Assembly: GCA_037128595.1 (NCBI GenBank)
Contig: JBAXWB010000001.1
Span: 62,001-126,000 of the forward strand
Origin: a bacterium
GTDB taxonomy: Bacteria > Verrucomicrobiota > Kiritimatiellia > CAIKKV01 > CAITUY01
Direction of reading: 5' to 3'
Length of the DNA: 64,000 bases
This document shows positions 8,587-17,809 of the stretch, piece after piece. The notes beneath the pieces are model-generated. The model did not search any database. It was not told where the DNA came from and saw nothing but the letters and a program-made list of their open reading frames with translations. The position numbers were made by a program, and so were the translations under genes. Position 1 is the stretch's first letter, and each line of letters opens with the position of its first letter.

Positions 8587-10008
8587 TTATTTCACCTCAA
8601 AAGTTGTCTCAAGAAATATCTGGGATCGAACCGCGCCCACCTTATAGGCGACCACCCGTAGCGTATGGTGGCCTGAGGACAGGGCGGCTGGGTCAAGGGT
8701 GGTGGTGGGTGATTTTCCGGCCGGTTGCAGGGTCTTGCCATCAATCAGAAACATAAACCGGCTGAAGACCTCGCCGTCACAGGGGGCGAGGTCCGCGGTG
8801 ATGCGGGTGAGCCCTTCGAGTACCCCGGCGTTCAGCCCCTTGAGGGTGATGGTGGAGCGTGGGGCCCAGGGGTTTGCCAGCGGTTCGCCGATCAGCAGGA
8901 TTTGCAGAGGACAACGGATCGACTGAATCAGGCTTTCAAGAACCGTGCAACCGGCCACCTGGAATGAAAACATGCGGGCATGGGGAAATTTTTGCCAGGC
9001 GGAGTAAGGCTCCGTAACCGTGCCCGCCGAGGCCGTGGCTCCAGCCCGGATCCATTCGGTGATTTTGGTTTGGGCGCTGTTGTCAAAGGCCGCTCCAAAG
9101 CTGGTCAGGTGTTCCGCGATGGCACCCGGCCGGAAGTGGAACTGGCCCCTGCTGATGTCAGGTAGCTCCGCTGCCCCTGCCATGATCCCGCTAAGCGGCA
9201 CGGGGCCATCTGGATCGACGGGTGGGGTCTGGGTCATGCGGGCAGAGATCTCCTGTGCCGCCAGTTCCCGCAGGGCTGGGTCAAATTCCCAGGCCCGGCA
9301 TTGTGTGCGGATGTCGTTGTTCGTCAAAATCAGGACGGTCCCTTCCGGTCGGGTCCGGTCGGACGTGACCCCCGCCTTGAGACAGGTGAGGATCTCCTCG
9401 CGGGTATTCCCATTGGGTCCCATATAGCCCAGCATCATACTGGGAAGCGGCATGTCAGGGCCCAGCCAAGCGCTCTGCACATCCAGGGATTGGGCGGGAA
9501 AGCCGCTGATGCGCGGGGTATCAGGTCCGGCAAAAATCGGGGAGGCATAGGTGCCCTGCTCAACCTGTTTCGCGTCGGGCATCCGGCCTCTCAGGAACGT
9601 GAGGCCTTGAAGGGAGAGGGCGGGGGTCGCGGTGATGCGGATCGGGAAGTCCACGGAATAGACCCAGGCAAGAATATGGTCGCCCAGACCGCGTTCGCGG
9701 ATGGCCTGCCGGGCGGGCTCCCAGATCCGGGCGGTGAACTCGGCGGGGGTCATCTCGAAGGCCGGACTGGCAGGCAGGTCGAGTGCCACCAGGTTCACCT
9801 CGGGAATCTGGCGCATCGCCGCATAGGTGCGCGCCAGTTCCAGGGAACGCGGCGACTGCCGGTTGGCCAGGAGCAGGACCTCATGGGGTCCGAGGGCGAA
9901 ACTGTCAGTAGCCAGGAGGCAGTAGGCAGTAAACAGTAGGCAGAAGACAGTGGGTAGTCGGCAGTCGGCAGTAGGCAGCTTGCGCGCCATCTGATTTCTG
10001 TATTCCAC
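8587..10008 (-). CDS. TIGR03790-family secreted protein with repeat-encoded signal peptide
   Basis: Matches the uncharacterised TIGR03790 family: after the leader it reads [19 protein letters not shown] and then [15 protein letters not shown], the conserved family start. A C-terminal Ig/beta-like segment ends [20 protein letters not shown]. Function is unknown. The leader is odd: a basic n-region (MARK) followed by a hydrophobic stretch of seven-residue repeats ([26 protein letters not shown]) ending in SFA, a plausible signal-peptidase site. This stretch is encoded by the heptamer array at 9906-9975. GTG at 10008 is chosen because AAAGGGA lies 5 nt upstream; ATG at 9990 is an alternative, and a more distal ATG at 10101 would overlap glgP. 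Between glgP and gmhB. Confidence 0.82.
   Translation of the reverse strand: MEYRNQMARKLPTADCRLPTVFCLLFTAYCLLATDSFALGPHEVLLLANRQSPRSLELARTYAAMRQIPEVNLVALDLPASPAFEMTPAEFTARIWEPARQAIRERGLGDHILAWVYSVDFPIRITATPALSLQGLTFLRGRMPDAKQVEQGTYASPIFAGPDTPRISGFPAQSLDVQSAWLGPDMPLPSMMLGYMGPNGNTREEILTCLKAGVTSDRTRPEGTVLILTNNDIRTQCRAWEFDPALRELAAQEISARMTQTPPVDPDGPVPLSGIMAGAAELPDISRGQFHFRPGAIAEHLTSFGAAFDNSAQTKITEWIRAGATASAGTVTEPYSAWQKFPHARMFSFQVAGCTVLESLIQSIRCPLQILLIGEPLANPWAPRSTITLKGLNAGVLEGLTRITADLAPCDGEVFSRFMFLIDGKTLQPAGKSPTTTLDPAALSSGHHTLRVVAYKVGAVRSQIFLETTFEVK
9906..9975. repeat. CAGTAGG heptamer array (ten units) encoding a signal peptide
   Basis: Exactly ten consecutive 7-bp units of consensus CAGTAGG on the + strand, with substitutions only. 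Because 7 is not a multiple of 3, the minus-strand reading gives a seven-residue peptide period that forms the hydrophobic leader of the TIGR03790 gene. An inverted partner lies 45 bp away at 10021-10054. Confidence 0.9.
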
Positions 10009-10020
10009 CGGAATCCCTTT

Positions 10021-10054
10021 CGTCTGCCTACTGCTTACTGCAAACTGCCCACTG
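10021..10054. repeat. Inverted CAGTAGG heptamer array after glgP
   Basis: Nearly five heptamers on the minus strand (CAGTGGG, CAGTTTG, CAGTAAG, CAGTAGG, CAGACG), opposite in orientation to the 9906-9975 array, so the two could pair as a long imperfect hairpin. It starts a few bases after the glgP stop codon and occupies the glgP to TIGR03790 interval, where it might also influence mRNA processing. Confidence 0.87.
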
Positions 10055-10057
10055 TTA

Positions 10058-12598
10058 TCACTTCGGCAACTCGATGGGGCAGGGCTTGATGTTCCAGACA
10101 TCCCGCGAATATTCCGTGATGGTGCGGTCTGAACTGAATTTGCCCATATTGGCGATATTCATCAGCACCATCCGGCTCCATCGGTCCTCGTCCTGATAAG
10201 TCTCGTCAACCAGTTGCTGGGCCTGGATATAGGACTGGAAGTCCGCCAGATGCATGTAGTGGTCGCCATGTTCCAGGAGTGCTTCCCGGATGGAGTGGTA
10301 GAGACCCGGTTGCTCCAGGTTGATGAAGTCGCCGGACAGGCATTCAATAATCGTCCGGATGGATTCATCGCTGTTGTAGTAGTCCCAGGGGTGATACCCG
10401 GCGGCGCGCAGGGCCTCGACCTCCTGAACGGTTTTCCCGAAGAGGAAGAAGTTGTCAGCACCGACTTCCTCGCGGATTTCGATGTTGGCTCCATCGAGTG
10501 TCCCGATGGTGAGGGCCCCGTTGAGTGCGAATTTCATATTGCCCGTGCCGCTGGCCTCGGTGCCGGCGGTACTGATCTGTTCGCTGAGATCGCTGGCCGG
10601 GATAATCCGCTCGGCCAGGGACACGCGGTAATCGCTCAGGAAGACCACCTTCATGCGGCCCCGCACATCGGGATCGGTGTTGATCACGGCGGAGAGGTCG
10701 TTAATGAGTTTGATGATCAGCTTCGCCATGGCGTAACCCGGCGCCGCCTTGCCGCCGAAGATGAAGGTCCGGGGTAGGACGAACGCGTCGGGGTTCTTCT
10801 TGATCTGCGTATAGCGGTGCAGGATGTGGAGGCAGTTCAGGAGCTGGCGCTTGTACTCATGCATACGCTTGACCTGGACGTCAAACAGCGAATCAGGATC
10901 AATCTCCACCCCGTGTGCCACGCGGATGTAGTCGGCCAGGCGGACCTTGTTGTCCCGCTTGATCCGGCGCAGGTCCGCCTTGAATTCGGCGTCCTTGGTG
11001 AAACGCTCCAGCTTCTTGAGCTGATAGAGATCCTTGATCCAGCCGTCGCCGATTTTTTTGGTGATCAGGGCGGCCAGGGCAGGATTACTCTTGAGCAGCC
11101 AGCGCCGCTGGGTAATGCCGTTGGTCATGTTGGTGAACTTCTGCGGCCACAGTTCGAAGAAATCCTTGAACAGGGTTTCCCGCAGCAATTCCGAATGCAG
11201 GGCTGCTACGCCGTTGACCTTATGGCTGCCGACGACGGCGAGGTTGGCCATGCGGACCTGCTTTTCATGCCCTTCCTCGATAAGCGACATGCGGTTCAGC
11301 CGCTCGTGGTCGTTCGGGAACTTGTTCATAACCTGACGCAGGAAGCGGCGGTTGATTTCATAGATGATGGTCAGATGCCGCGGGAGCAGATCCTCAAACA
11401 TGCGGGTGGGCCATTTTTCCAGCGCCTCGGGCATGATGGTGTGGTTGGTGTAGCCGAACACCCGGGTGGTCAGATCCCAGGCCAGGTCCCAATCCAGGCC
11501 GTTGACATCAATGAGGAGGCGCATCATTTCGGAGATGCCGATGGCCGGATGGGTGTCATTCAGCTGAATGGCCACCTTGTCGGGCAGCACGCGCCAGTCG
11601 GTGTTATTGACGCGGAACCGGCGCAGGATGTCCTGAACCGAGCAGGAGACAAAGAAGTACTGCTGCTTGAAGCGGAGCTCCCGGCCCTGTTCGATGCGGT
11701 CGTTGGGGTAGAGGATCTTGGTGATGTTTTCGCGGAGGATCTTCTGCTCATAGGCGCGGATATAATCACCGTTGTTGAAGAACGACAGGTCGAATTCCTC
11801 AGAGGCCCGGGCCGTCCACAGGCGCAGGTTGTTGACCGTGTTGTTTCCGTAGCCCGCCACCGGGAAGTCGTAGGGCATGCCGATAATGGTGTCATGATTC
11901 ACCCAGCGGCAGATCTGGCGCCCCTGGTCGTCCTTGTCGTCCTTCACTTCGCCTCCGAAGTGGACGGGGTACTGGTACTCCGGTCGCTCGATATCCCACG
12001 GGGTTCCATCGCGCAGCCAGTTGTCCGGCTCTTCGACCTGGTTGCCGTTACGCAGGGCCTGGCGGAAGATGCCGTAGTCATACCGGATCCCGTAGCCGTA
12101 GCCGGGGAGTTCCAGAGTGGCCAGGGAGTCGATGAAGCAGGCGGCCAGCCGGCCGAGACCGCCGTTGCCGAGGGCGGCATCCCGCTCGAGATCGCGCAGG
12201 TAGTTCCAGTCGAGACCCAGCTCCGACATGGCCTGGGAGACCTTCTCGTCAATGCCGAGGTTGATCACGTTGTTTCCCATGGCGCGCCCGATCAGATATT
12301 CCAGCGATAGATAGTAGACGCGCTTGACGTTGCGGGCGGTATAGGTCTGGCTGGTTTGCATCCAGCGCCCGATCAGGCGGTCGCGGACCGCCATGGCAAG
12401 GGCGATGTACCGGTCGCGGTCGGTCGCTGAATACTGGTCGCGGGCCAAGGTGTACCGCAAGTGGTTCTCAAAGCTCAACTTGATCGCTTCAACGGTGTCC
12501 AGGGTGCGGTATTGACGCAAATCATCGGATTTAACAGGTTCCGAGGTGGAGCCGGCGGGTTTGCGGGTTTTTTTTACGTTTATTTCAGTTTTAGCCAT
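10058..12598 (-). CDS. glgP: Glycogen/starch phosphorylase
   Basis: 846 aa, the normal length for GT35 alpha-glucan phosphorylase, which releases glucose 1-phosphate from glycogen in the cytoplasm. The PLP-binding lysine is K689 in EASGTGNMKFALNGALTIG, followed by TLDGANIEI. The N-terminal region contains RVYYLSLEYLIGRAMGNN and the conserved ALGNGGLGRLAACF. A strong ribosome-binding site (AAGGGGAG) precedes the ATG. First gene of a minus-strand run with the TIGR03790 protein, gmhB and the HAD phosphatase. It sits back-to-back with the sigma factor gene; the 141-bp divergent gap holds both promoters, which I could not define precisely. Confidence 0.97.
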   Translation of the reverse strand: MAKTEINVKKTRKPAGSTSEPVKSDDLRQYRTLDTVEAIKLSFENHLRYTLARDQYSATDRDRYIALAMAVRDRLIGRWMQTSQTYTARNVKRVYYLSLEYLIGRAMGNNVINLGIDEKVSQAMSELGLDWNYLRDLERDAALGNGGLGRLAACFIDSLATLELPGYGYGIRYDYGIFRQALRNGNQVEEPDNWLRDGTPWDIERPEYQYPVHFGGEVKDDKDDQGRQICRWVNHDTIIGMPYDFPVAGYGNNTVNNLRLWTARASEEFDLSFFNNGDYIRAYEQKILRENITKILYPNDRIEQGRELRFKQQYFFVSCSVQDILRRFRVNNTDWRVLPDKVAIQLNDTHPAIGISEMMRLLIDVNGLDWDLAWDLTTRVFGYTNHTIMPEALEKWPTRMFEDLLPRHLTIIYEINRRFLRQVMNKFPNDHERLNRMSLIEEGHEKQVRMANLAVVGSHKVNGVAALHSELLRETLFKDFFELWPQKFTNMTNGITQRRWLLKSNPALAALITKKIGDGWIKDLYQLKKLERFTKDAEFKADLRRIKRDNKVRLADYIRVAHGVEIDPDSLFDVQVKRMHEYKRQLLNCLHILHRYTQIKKNPDAFVLPRTFIFGGKAAPGYAMAKLIIKLINDLSAVINTDPDVRGRMKVVFLSDYRVSLAERIIPASDLSEQISTAGTEASGTGNMKFALNGALTIGTLDGANIEIREEVGADNFFLFGKTVQEVEALRAAGYHPWDYYNSDESIRTIIECLSGDFINLEQPGLYHSIREALLEHGDHYMHLADFQSYIQAQQLVDETYQDEDRWSRMVLMNIANMGKFSSDRTITEYSRDVWNIKPCPIELPK

Positions 12599-12739
12599 AA
12601 TTCTCCCCTTTTCTTTAACTTCGTCGTCTCAAAGTTATTAATACTAACGTAAAATAAGGCAGATGGCAAACAACAGATGGCTGGGGTTCACCCTGCTTCC
12701 ATCTTGGCGCAAGCCGGTATTTATTGATATAAGGTAAAC

Positions 12740-13306
12740 ATGACCGACCGGCATGAGATGGATTGCGACTTGGTAGCCAGATCCCGCGAAGGGGATGAGG
12801 CGGCTTATGCCCAGCTCATGGATTACTACCGGGGGCCCATCCTTAACTTTGTTTACCGGTTGGTGGGGAATCAGGATGAGGCGGAGGATACGGCCCAGGA
12901 GGTATTTGTCCGGGCCTACCAGAAACTGGGCCGTTTCACCTTTCGCACGTCACGGGACCGGTTCTCAACCTGGTTGTTTCAACTCGCCCGCAATGCGGCG
13001 ATTGATGTCCTGAGACGACGGCAACGAAGGCCGGTTCAGTCACTGGACGAATTTCCGCAACTCTCGCCCATGGCGGTCGGCGACCCCGCCGTGGAGGCGG
13101 GTGACAAGGAGCGGGAACGGGCCATTGCTGCTGCGATGGCTGCGCTCCCCGAAGACCAACGCGTCGCTTTGGTGTTGTCGGTTTACGAAGGACAATCCTA
13201 CGCCGAGATTGCCGAGGTGATGGAGTCATCGGTCAAATCCGTTGAATCACGGATTTACCGGGCCCGCCAATGTCTGCGCCAGCAATTGGGTCCTTACCTT
13301 AATTAA
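12740..13306 (+). CDS. ECF-type RNA polymerase sigma factor
   Basis: 188 aa sigma-70 family protein lacking regions 1 and 3. Region 2 spans about 25-95 (NFVYRLVGNQDEAEDTAQEV and FSTWLFQLARNAAIDVLRRR) and region 4 about 130-185 (LPEDQRVALVLSVYEGQSYA, then a helix-turn-helix and ESRIYRARQCLRQQL). No anti-sigma gene lies next to it on the same strand. Its stop overlaps the stop of the convergent cusA by 8 bp. At the far end of the cus operon are an anti-sigma-like membrane protein and a CnrX-like metal sensor, so this may be the cognate sigma of a CnrYXH-like copper-sensing system (inference). Confidence 0.93.
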   Translation: MTDRHEMDCDLVARSREGDEAAYAQLMDYYRGPILNFVYRLVGNQDEAEDTAQEVFVRAYQKLGRFTFRTSRDRFSTWLFQLARNAAIDVLRRRQRRPVQSLDEFPQLSPMAVGDPAVEAGDKERERAIAAAMAALPEDQRVALVLSVYEGQSYAEIAEVMESSVKSVESRIYRARQCLRQQLGPYLN

Positions 13307-16300
13307 AATCTTCGCGGTTGCTCTCTTTTTTTAGCGAACGCGACCGCCAGAGCAGGAAGATCGCCGGGTAAACCAGCAGTTCCATCAGGAACGAAGTGAA
13401 TAGCCCGCCGACCATGGGGGCGGCGACGCGTTTCATCAGGTCCGCTCCGGTTCCGGTGGACCACATGATCGGCATCAGCCCCATGCTGGCGGCCGCTACG
13501 GTCATCAGTTTGGGGCGAATCCGTTTAACGGCCCCGTGAATGATCGCTTCGTGTAAGTCGGCGAGATTCCGTAGCCGGCCCTCCTGGCGCGCTTTCTCGT
13601 ACGACAAATCGAGAAACAGTAACATGAATACACCCGTCTCGGCGTCGAGGCCCATCAGGGCAATCATCCCCACCCACGCCGCAATGGAGATATTGTAGCC
13701 CAGCAGATACATCAACCAGACGGCGCCGACGACCGAGAAGGGTACCGCCAGCATCACCACCATCGCCTTAAACGCGGATTTTGTATTCAGGTAGAGCAGC
13801 AGGAAGATGAGGAGAATGGTGACGGGGATGACGACTTTCAGCCGCTCCCGTACGCGAATCATATTCTCATACTGGCCACTCCATGAAAGTGAGTATCCGG
13901 TCGGGAGTTTCAGTTCCTTCGCCACCACTTCTTTGGCTTCATTGACGTATCCGCCAACATCACGTCCTGTGATGTCGACATAAACGTAACCGGCCAGCAT
14001 GCCGTTTTCATCACGGATCATGGAGGGGCCATTGACGAGCGTGATGTCGGCGAGTTCGGAGATGGGGACTTGAGCCCCGGTCATCGTCCTGACCGGGATG
14101 CGTTCGAGCTGATCCACATTCTCCCGGAGATCGCGCGGATAACGCACGTTGATCGAGTATCGTTCGCGCCCCTCAATGGTGGTCGAGACGTTTTCGCCCC
14201 CCACGGCGGTCATGATCACGTCCTGGACATCGGTGAGGGTCAATCCATAGCGGGCGAGGGCCTCCCGCTTAGGGGTGAAATCGACAAAGAAGCCGCCCGT
14301 TGCCCGCTCCGCAAAGATACTGCGGGTGCCGGGCACCTTGCGTAGGGTCCCTTCAATTTGTTTACCCAGACGCTCGATCTCGGCGAGGTCCGAGCCGAAG
14401 ATCTTGATGCCGATGGGGGTGCGGACGCCCGTTGACAGCATGTCGATGCGTCCTTTGATTGGCATGGTCCAGGCGTTGATGCTCCCGGGAATCTGGACGG
14501 CGGCGTCCATTTCATTGATCAGATCCTCCCAGGACATATGTTCCGGCCAGATATGGCCCAGGACCGCCCGCACCGGTCCGGGCGCCCAATTCGTGAACCA
14601 ACGCGCCTTGGGGCGCCATTCTGAAGGGGGCTTTAACACGACCGTGGTTTCCATCATGGAGAAGGGGGCCGGATCGGTGGAGGTGTCGGCGCGGCCTGCC
14701 TTGCCAAACACCGAGACCACTTCCGGGAAGGCCTTGAGAAGACGGTCCTGGGTTTCCAGGAGCCGCTGGGCCTCGGTCACCGAGATGCCCGGCAGCGTCG
14801 TCGGCATGTAAAGGATAACCCCTTCATTCAGCGGCGGCATGAACTCGGTCCCCAGTTTCATGTAGACCGGCACCGTGGATACGACGATCAGGACGGAAAG
14901 GGCAATCACGGTTTTCGGATGGCGCAGGACCCAGCGACAGGGGGGCTCATACAGCTTGAAAAGCAGCCGACTCACCGGATGCCGCTCTTCTGAATAGTAT
15001 TTGCCCACGAAAAGGCCATTCATCAGCCATGCCAGCGGGCGGAACCGGAATTTGAAAGGCTCCATCCGCACGAACATCATCCTGACGGCCGGATCAAGCG
15101 TAACAGCCAGCAACGCCGCCACGGCAATGACCAGGGTTTTCGTATAGGCGAGGGGCTTGAAGAGGCGGCCTTCCTGGTCGACGAGTGTGAAGACCGGCAG
15201 GAATGAAACGGCAATGACCAGCAGCGAGAAGAACACCGAAGGGGCCACTTCCTTGATGGCCTCGAGCAGGACGTCGCGGTAATTCCCGGCCCGGCCCTGC
15301 TCTTGCCAGAGGTCGAGTCGTTTGTAGGCGTTCTCCACTTCGACAATGGCCCCGTCGACCAGGACGCCGATCGAAATCGCGATGCCGGACAGACTCATGA
15401 TGTTGGAGGTCAGCCCCATGAAATACATGGGAATGAAGGCGACCGCGATGGATATGGGAATCGTGACAATCGGGACGCTGGCGGACGGGATGTGCCAGAG
15501 GAAGAACATGATGACCAGGCTGACGACGATCATTTCCAGGAGGAGTTCATCCTTGAGGGTGTCAATGGACTTCCCGATCAGGTCTGAGCGGTCATAGGTC
15601 GTGACGACTTCGACCCCGTCGGGCAGGGACGGCTTGAGATCCTCCAGCTTGGCCTTCACCCGCTTAATGACGTTCATGGCGTTCTCGCCATGCCGCATGA
15701 CGACAATGCCGCCCACCGCGTCCCCATTCCCGTTCAGGTCTGCGAGGCCCCGGCGGATCTGCGGTCCGAGCTCTACAGCGGCGACATCACGCAACAGGAC
15801 CGGTGTCCCCCGGGGGCTCGCCTTGACGACGACCTTGCCGAGATCGTCAGTGGATTTAACGTAACCGCGGCCCCGTACCATGTATTCCCGCCCGCTCCAC
15901 TCGATGAGTCGACCGCCGACCTCGTTGTTGTTGCGGCGGATGCTTTCGGTCAACTCCATCAGGGAGAGCCCGTAACTCCGGAGTTGGTTGGGGTCCACGG
16001 TGACCTGATACTGTTTCTGGAACCCGCCAATGCCCGCCACCTCGGCGACCCCGGGCACACTTTGAAGCGCGGTGCGTAATACCCAGTCCTGAAAGGTCCG
16101 GAGTTCAGCCAGGGTGTGCTTGCCGGACTTGTCCACGAGCGCATACTCAAAGACCCATCCCACGCCGGTGGCGTCAGGGCCGAGTTCCGGTGTGATGTTG
16201 GGCGGCAGGGTGCCGCGAATTTTTGAAAGGTATTCGTTCACCCGGCTCCGGGCCCAGTAGATGTCGGTGCCATCCTGGAAGATCACGTAAACATAGGAAA

Positions 16301-16565
16301 ACCCGAAATCACTGAACCCGCGGATGGCCTTGACGTTCGGGGCACCGAGCAAGGCGGCAATGATCGGATAGGTGACCTGATCCTCCATGATGTCCGGACT
16401 GCGGTCCCATTTCGTGTAAACAATGACCTGCGTGTCGCTCAGGTCCGGGATCGCATCCAGCGGGATATTCTGCATGGTGAATACGGCATAGGCCACTGCC
16501 GCCACCACCAGTCCGATGACTAGAAAACGATTATGAGCGCTGAATTCAATGAGTTTCTTGATCAC
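13299..16565 (-). CDS. cusA: Copper/silver efflux RND transporter
   Basis: 1088 aa heavy-metal-type RND pump of the inner membrane, proton-driven, exporting Cu(I)/Ag(I) through CusB and the outer-membrane channel. N-terminal motifs NIPLDAIPDLSDTQVIVYT and the TM4 charge-relay segment (ISIGVLVDGAIVEVENA) identify the HME family. The three methionines that bind metal in E. coli CusA (M573, M623, M672) have clear counterparts at M587, M637 and M709, which supports monovalent copper/silver rather than divalent Co/Zn/Cd specificity. There is an insertion of about 23 residues between the last two. The start overlaps the cusB stop by 4 bp. Confidence 0.95.
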   Translation of the reverse strand: MIKKLIEFSAHNRFLVIGLVVAAVAYAVFTMQNIPLDAIPDLSDTQVIVYTKWDRSPDIMEDQVTYPIIAALLGAPNVKAIRGFSDFGFSYVYVIFQDGTDIYWARSRVNEYLSKIRGTLPPNITPELGPDATGVGWVFEYALVDKSGKHTLAELRTFQDWVLRTALQSVPGVAEVAGIGGFQKQYQVTVDPNQLRSYGLSLMELTESIRRNNNEVGGRLIEWSGREYMVRGRGYVKSTDDLGKVVVKASPRGTPVLLRDVAAVELGPQIRRGLADLNGNGDAVGGIVVMRHGENAMNVIKRVKAKLEDLKPSLPDGVEVVTTYDRSDLIGKSIDTLKDELLLEMIVVSLVIMFFLWHIPSASVPIVTIPISIAVAFIPMYFMGLTSNIMSLSGIAISIGVLVDGAIVEVENAYKRLDLWQEQGRAGNYRDVLLEAIKEVAPSVFFSLLVIAVSFLPVFTLVDQEGRLFKPLAYTKTLVIAVAALLAVTLDPAVRMMFVRMEPFKFRFRPLAWLMNGLFVGKYYSEERHPVSRLLFKLYEPPCRWVLRHPKTVIALSVLIVVSTVPVYMKLGTEFMPPLNEGVILYMPTTLPGISVTEAQRLLETQDRLLKAFPEVVSVFGKAGRADTSTDPAPFSMMETTVVLKPPSEWRPKARWFTNWAPGPVRAVLGHIWPEHMSWEDLINEMDAAVQIPGSINAWTMPIKGRIDMLSTGVRTPIGIKIFGSDLAEIERLGKQIEGTLRKVPGTRSIFAERATGGFFVDFTPKREALARYGLTLTDVQDVIMTAVGGENVSTTIEGRERYSINVRYPRDLRENVDQLERIPVRTMTGAQVPISELADITLVNGPSMIRDENGMLAGYVYVDITGRDVGGYVNEAKEVVAKELKLPTGYSLSWSGQYENMIRVRERLKVVIPVTILLIFLLLYLNTKSAFKAMVVMLAVPFSVVGAVWLMYLLGYNISIAAWVGMIALMGLDAETGVFMLLFLDLSYEKARQEGRLRNLADLHEAIIHGAVKRIRPKLMTVAAASMGLMPIMWSTGTGADLMKRVAAPMVGGLFTSFLMELLVYPAIFLLWRSRSLKKESNREDFN

Positions 16566-17809
16566 GGGAGTTCTCCTGCGACTGCCTCCAGTGCGGCGCG
16601 CATCGAGGATTCCGAGTCCACCAGGAAGTTGGCGGAAGTCACGACGCGATCCCCTTCGTTCAATCCCGACCGGATCTCGTAAAAGCCGGCACTTCGTAAG
16701 CCGACGTCCACCTTGACGGGAACAAGCTTCCCATCCCCTGTGTCGCGGAAGGCATAGTCCCGTTCGCCTGTGCGCATGATGGCGGATTCCGGAGCCGCCA
16801 GTTTTTCGCCCAGCGGATAATTCAGATTGGCCGTAGCGTACATTTCCAGTTTCAACAGGGATTCAGGATTGGGGATTTCCAGCCGGATGGTGAGGGTGCG
16901 TGTGTCCTTATTGAGCGAAGGGGATATAAAACTCACCGTGCCGCTAAACGTTTTTCCGGGCCAGTAGGGGAATGTCAGGGTCATGGGCATTCCTGTTTTG
17001 ACGTAGGGAAGGTCGGATTCGTAGATGTCGGCATCGCCCCAAACGATCGAAAGATCGGCCACCACCATCAGTGACTCGCCGGTCATGATTTTCTGTCCTG
17101 CCAGCACGTTCTTTTCCGTCACATAGCCATTGGCCGGGGAATAAAGGGTTAGCGTTTTTTCGATCTGGCGTGTTTTTTCAAGCCGGGCAATCTGTTCGTC
17201 GCTGATGTCCCAGAGGTGAAGCCGCTGCCTTGCTGACTCCATCAAAGAGCTGGCGCCTTCGGCGGCCTCCCCGCTGGCGGTAGAGAGCGTGCCGGCGGCC
17301 TGCAAAGCGCTCAGGTATTCCTGTTGGGCCGAGACCAGTTGCGGACTGTATATCGTCAGTAACGGATCGCCTCGGCGGACAGTCTGGCCGCTTACTGCAA
17401 CAAACAACTGCTCCACCCAACCCTCCACCTTTGTGGTAACGCGATACAGCTGGGTTTCATCCACGGCGATCCGTGCCGGAGTCCGGATGGTGCGCGCCAT
17501 GGAACGCTTTTCAACCGTTCCCAGAGTGAGCCCCATGCGCTGGCGGGCGTCCGGCAGCAGGGACACCGTTGCCAGTCCCGGGAGGGCCGTGGCCTGATGT
17601 TTCTCCCCCTCGATCGGCACGAGTTTCATCCCGCAGATGGGGCAGTCACCGGGTTTATCGGAGACCACGGTAGGGTGCATGGGACAATGGTATGTTGAGG
17701 TGATGGCGGCCGGTTGTTCTGAATGGTTCCGGGAGCAGCCCGGAGTGAAGAGGGTTGCGCCCGCGGCCAGGACCAGAAGAGCGATCAGCATGCATCGTTT
17801 TGTTTTCAT
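16562..17809 (-). CDS. cusB: Copper efflux periplasmic adaptor (membrane fusion protein)
   Basis: 415 aa lipoprotein with a signal peptide and lipobox ending at C25 (LFTPGC). A heavy-metal-binding domain follows immediately (YHCPMHPTVVSDKPGDCPIC then GMKLVP, about 41-67), of the type fused to many CusB proteins, then the hairpin/lipoyl/beta-barrel adaptor domains. It bridges CusA and the outer-membrane protein in the periplasm and is expected to hand Cu(I) to CusA. Overlaps cusC and cusA by 4 bp on both sides, so the three are translationally coupled. Confidence 0.95.
   Translation of the reverse strand: MKTKRCMLIALLVLAAGATLFTPGCSRNHSEQPAAITSTYHCPMHPTVVSDKPGDCPICGMKLVPIEGEKHQATALPGLATVSLLPDARQRMGLTLGTVEKRSMARTIRTPARIAVDETQLYRVTTKVEGWVEQLFVAVSGQTVRRGDPLLTIYSPQLVSAQQEYLSALQAAGTLSTASGEAAEGASSLMESARQRLHLWDISDEQIARLEKTRQIEKTLTLYSPANGYVTEKNVLAGQKIMTGESLMVVADLSIVWGDADIYESDLPYVKTGMPMTLTFPYWPGKTFSGTVSFISPSLNKDTRTLTIRLEIPNPESLLKLEMYATANLNYPLGEKLAAPESAIMRTGERDYAFRDTGDGKLVPVKVDVGLRSAGFYEIRSGLNEGDRVVTSANFLVDSESSMRAALEAVAGELP

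Noticed and set aside
9906-10054. Possible CRISPR array
   Set aside because: Units are 7 bp without spacers of constant length, and no cas genes are in the window.
10817-12310. Long open frame antisense to glgP
   Set aside because: Shadow of the strongly conserved phosphorylase; composition rich in V, D and G with no domain.
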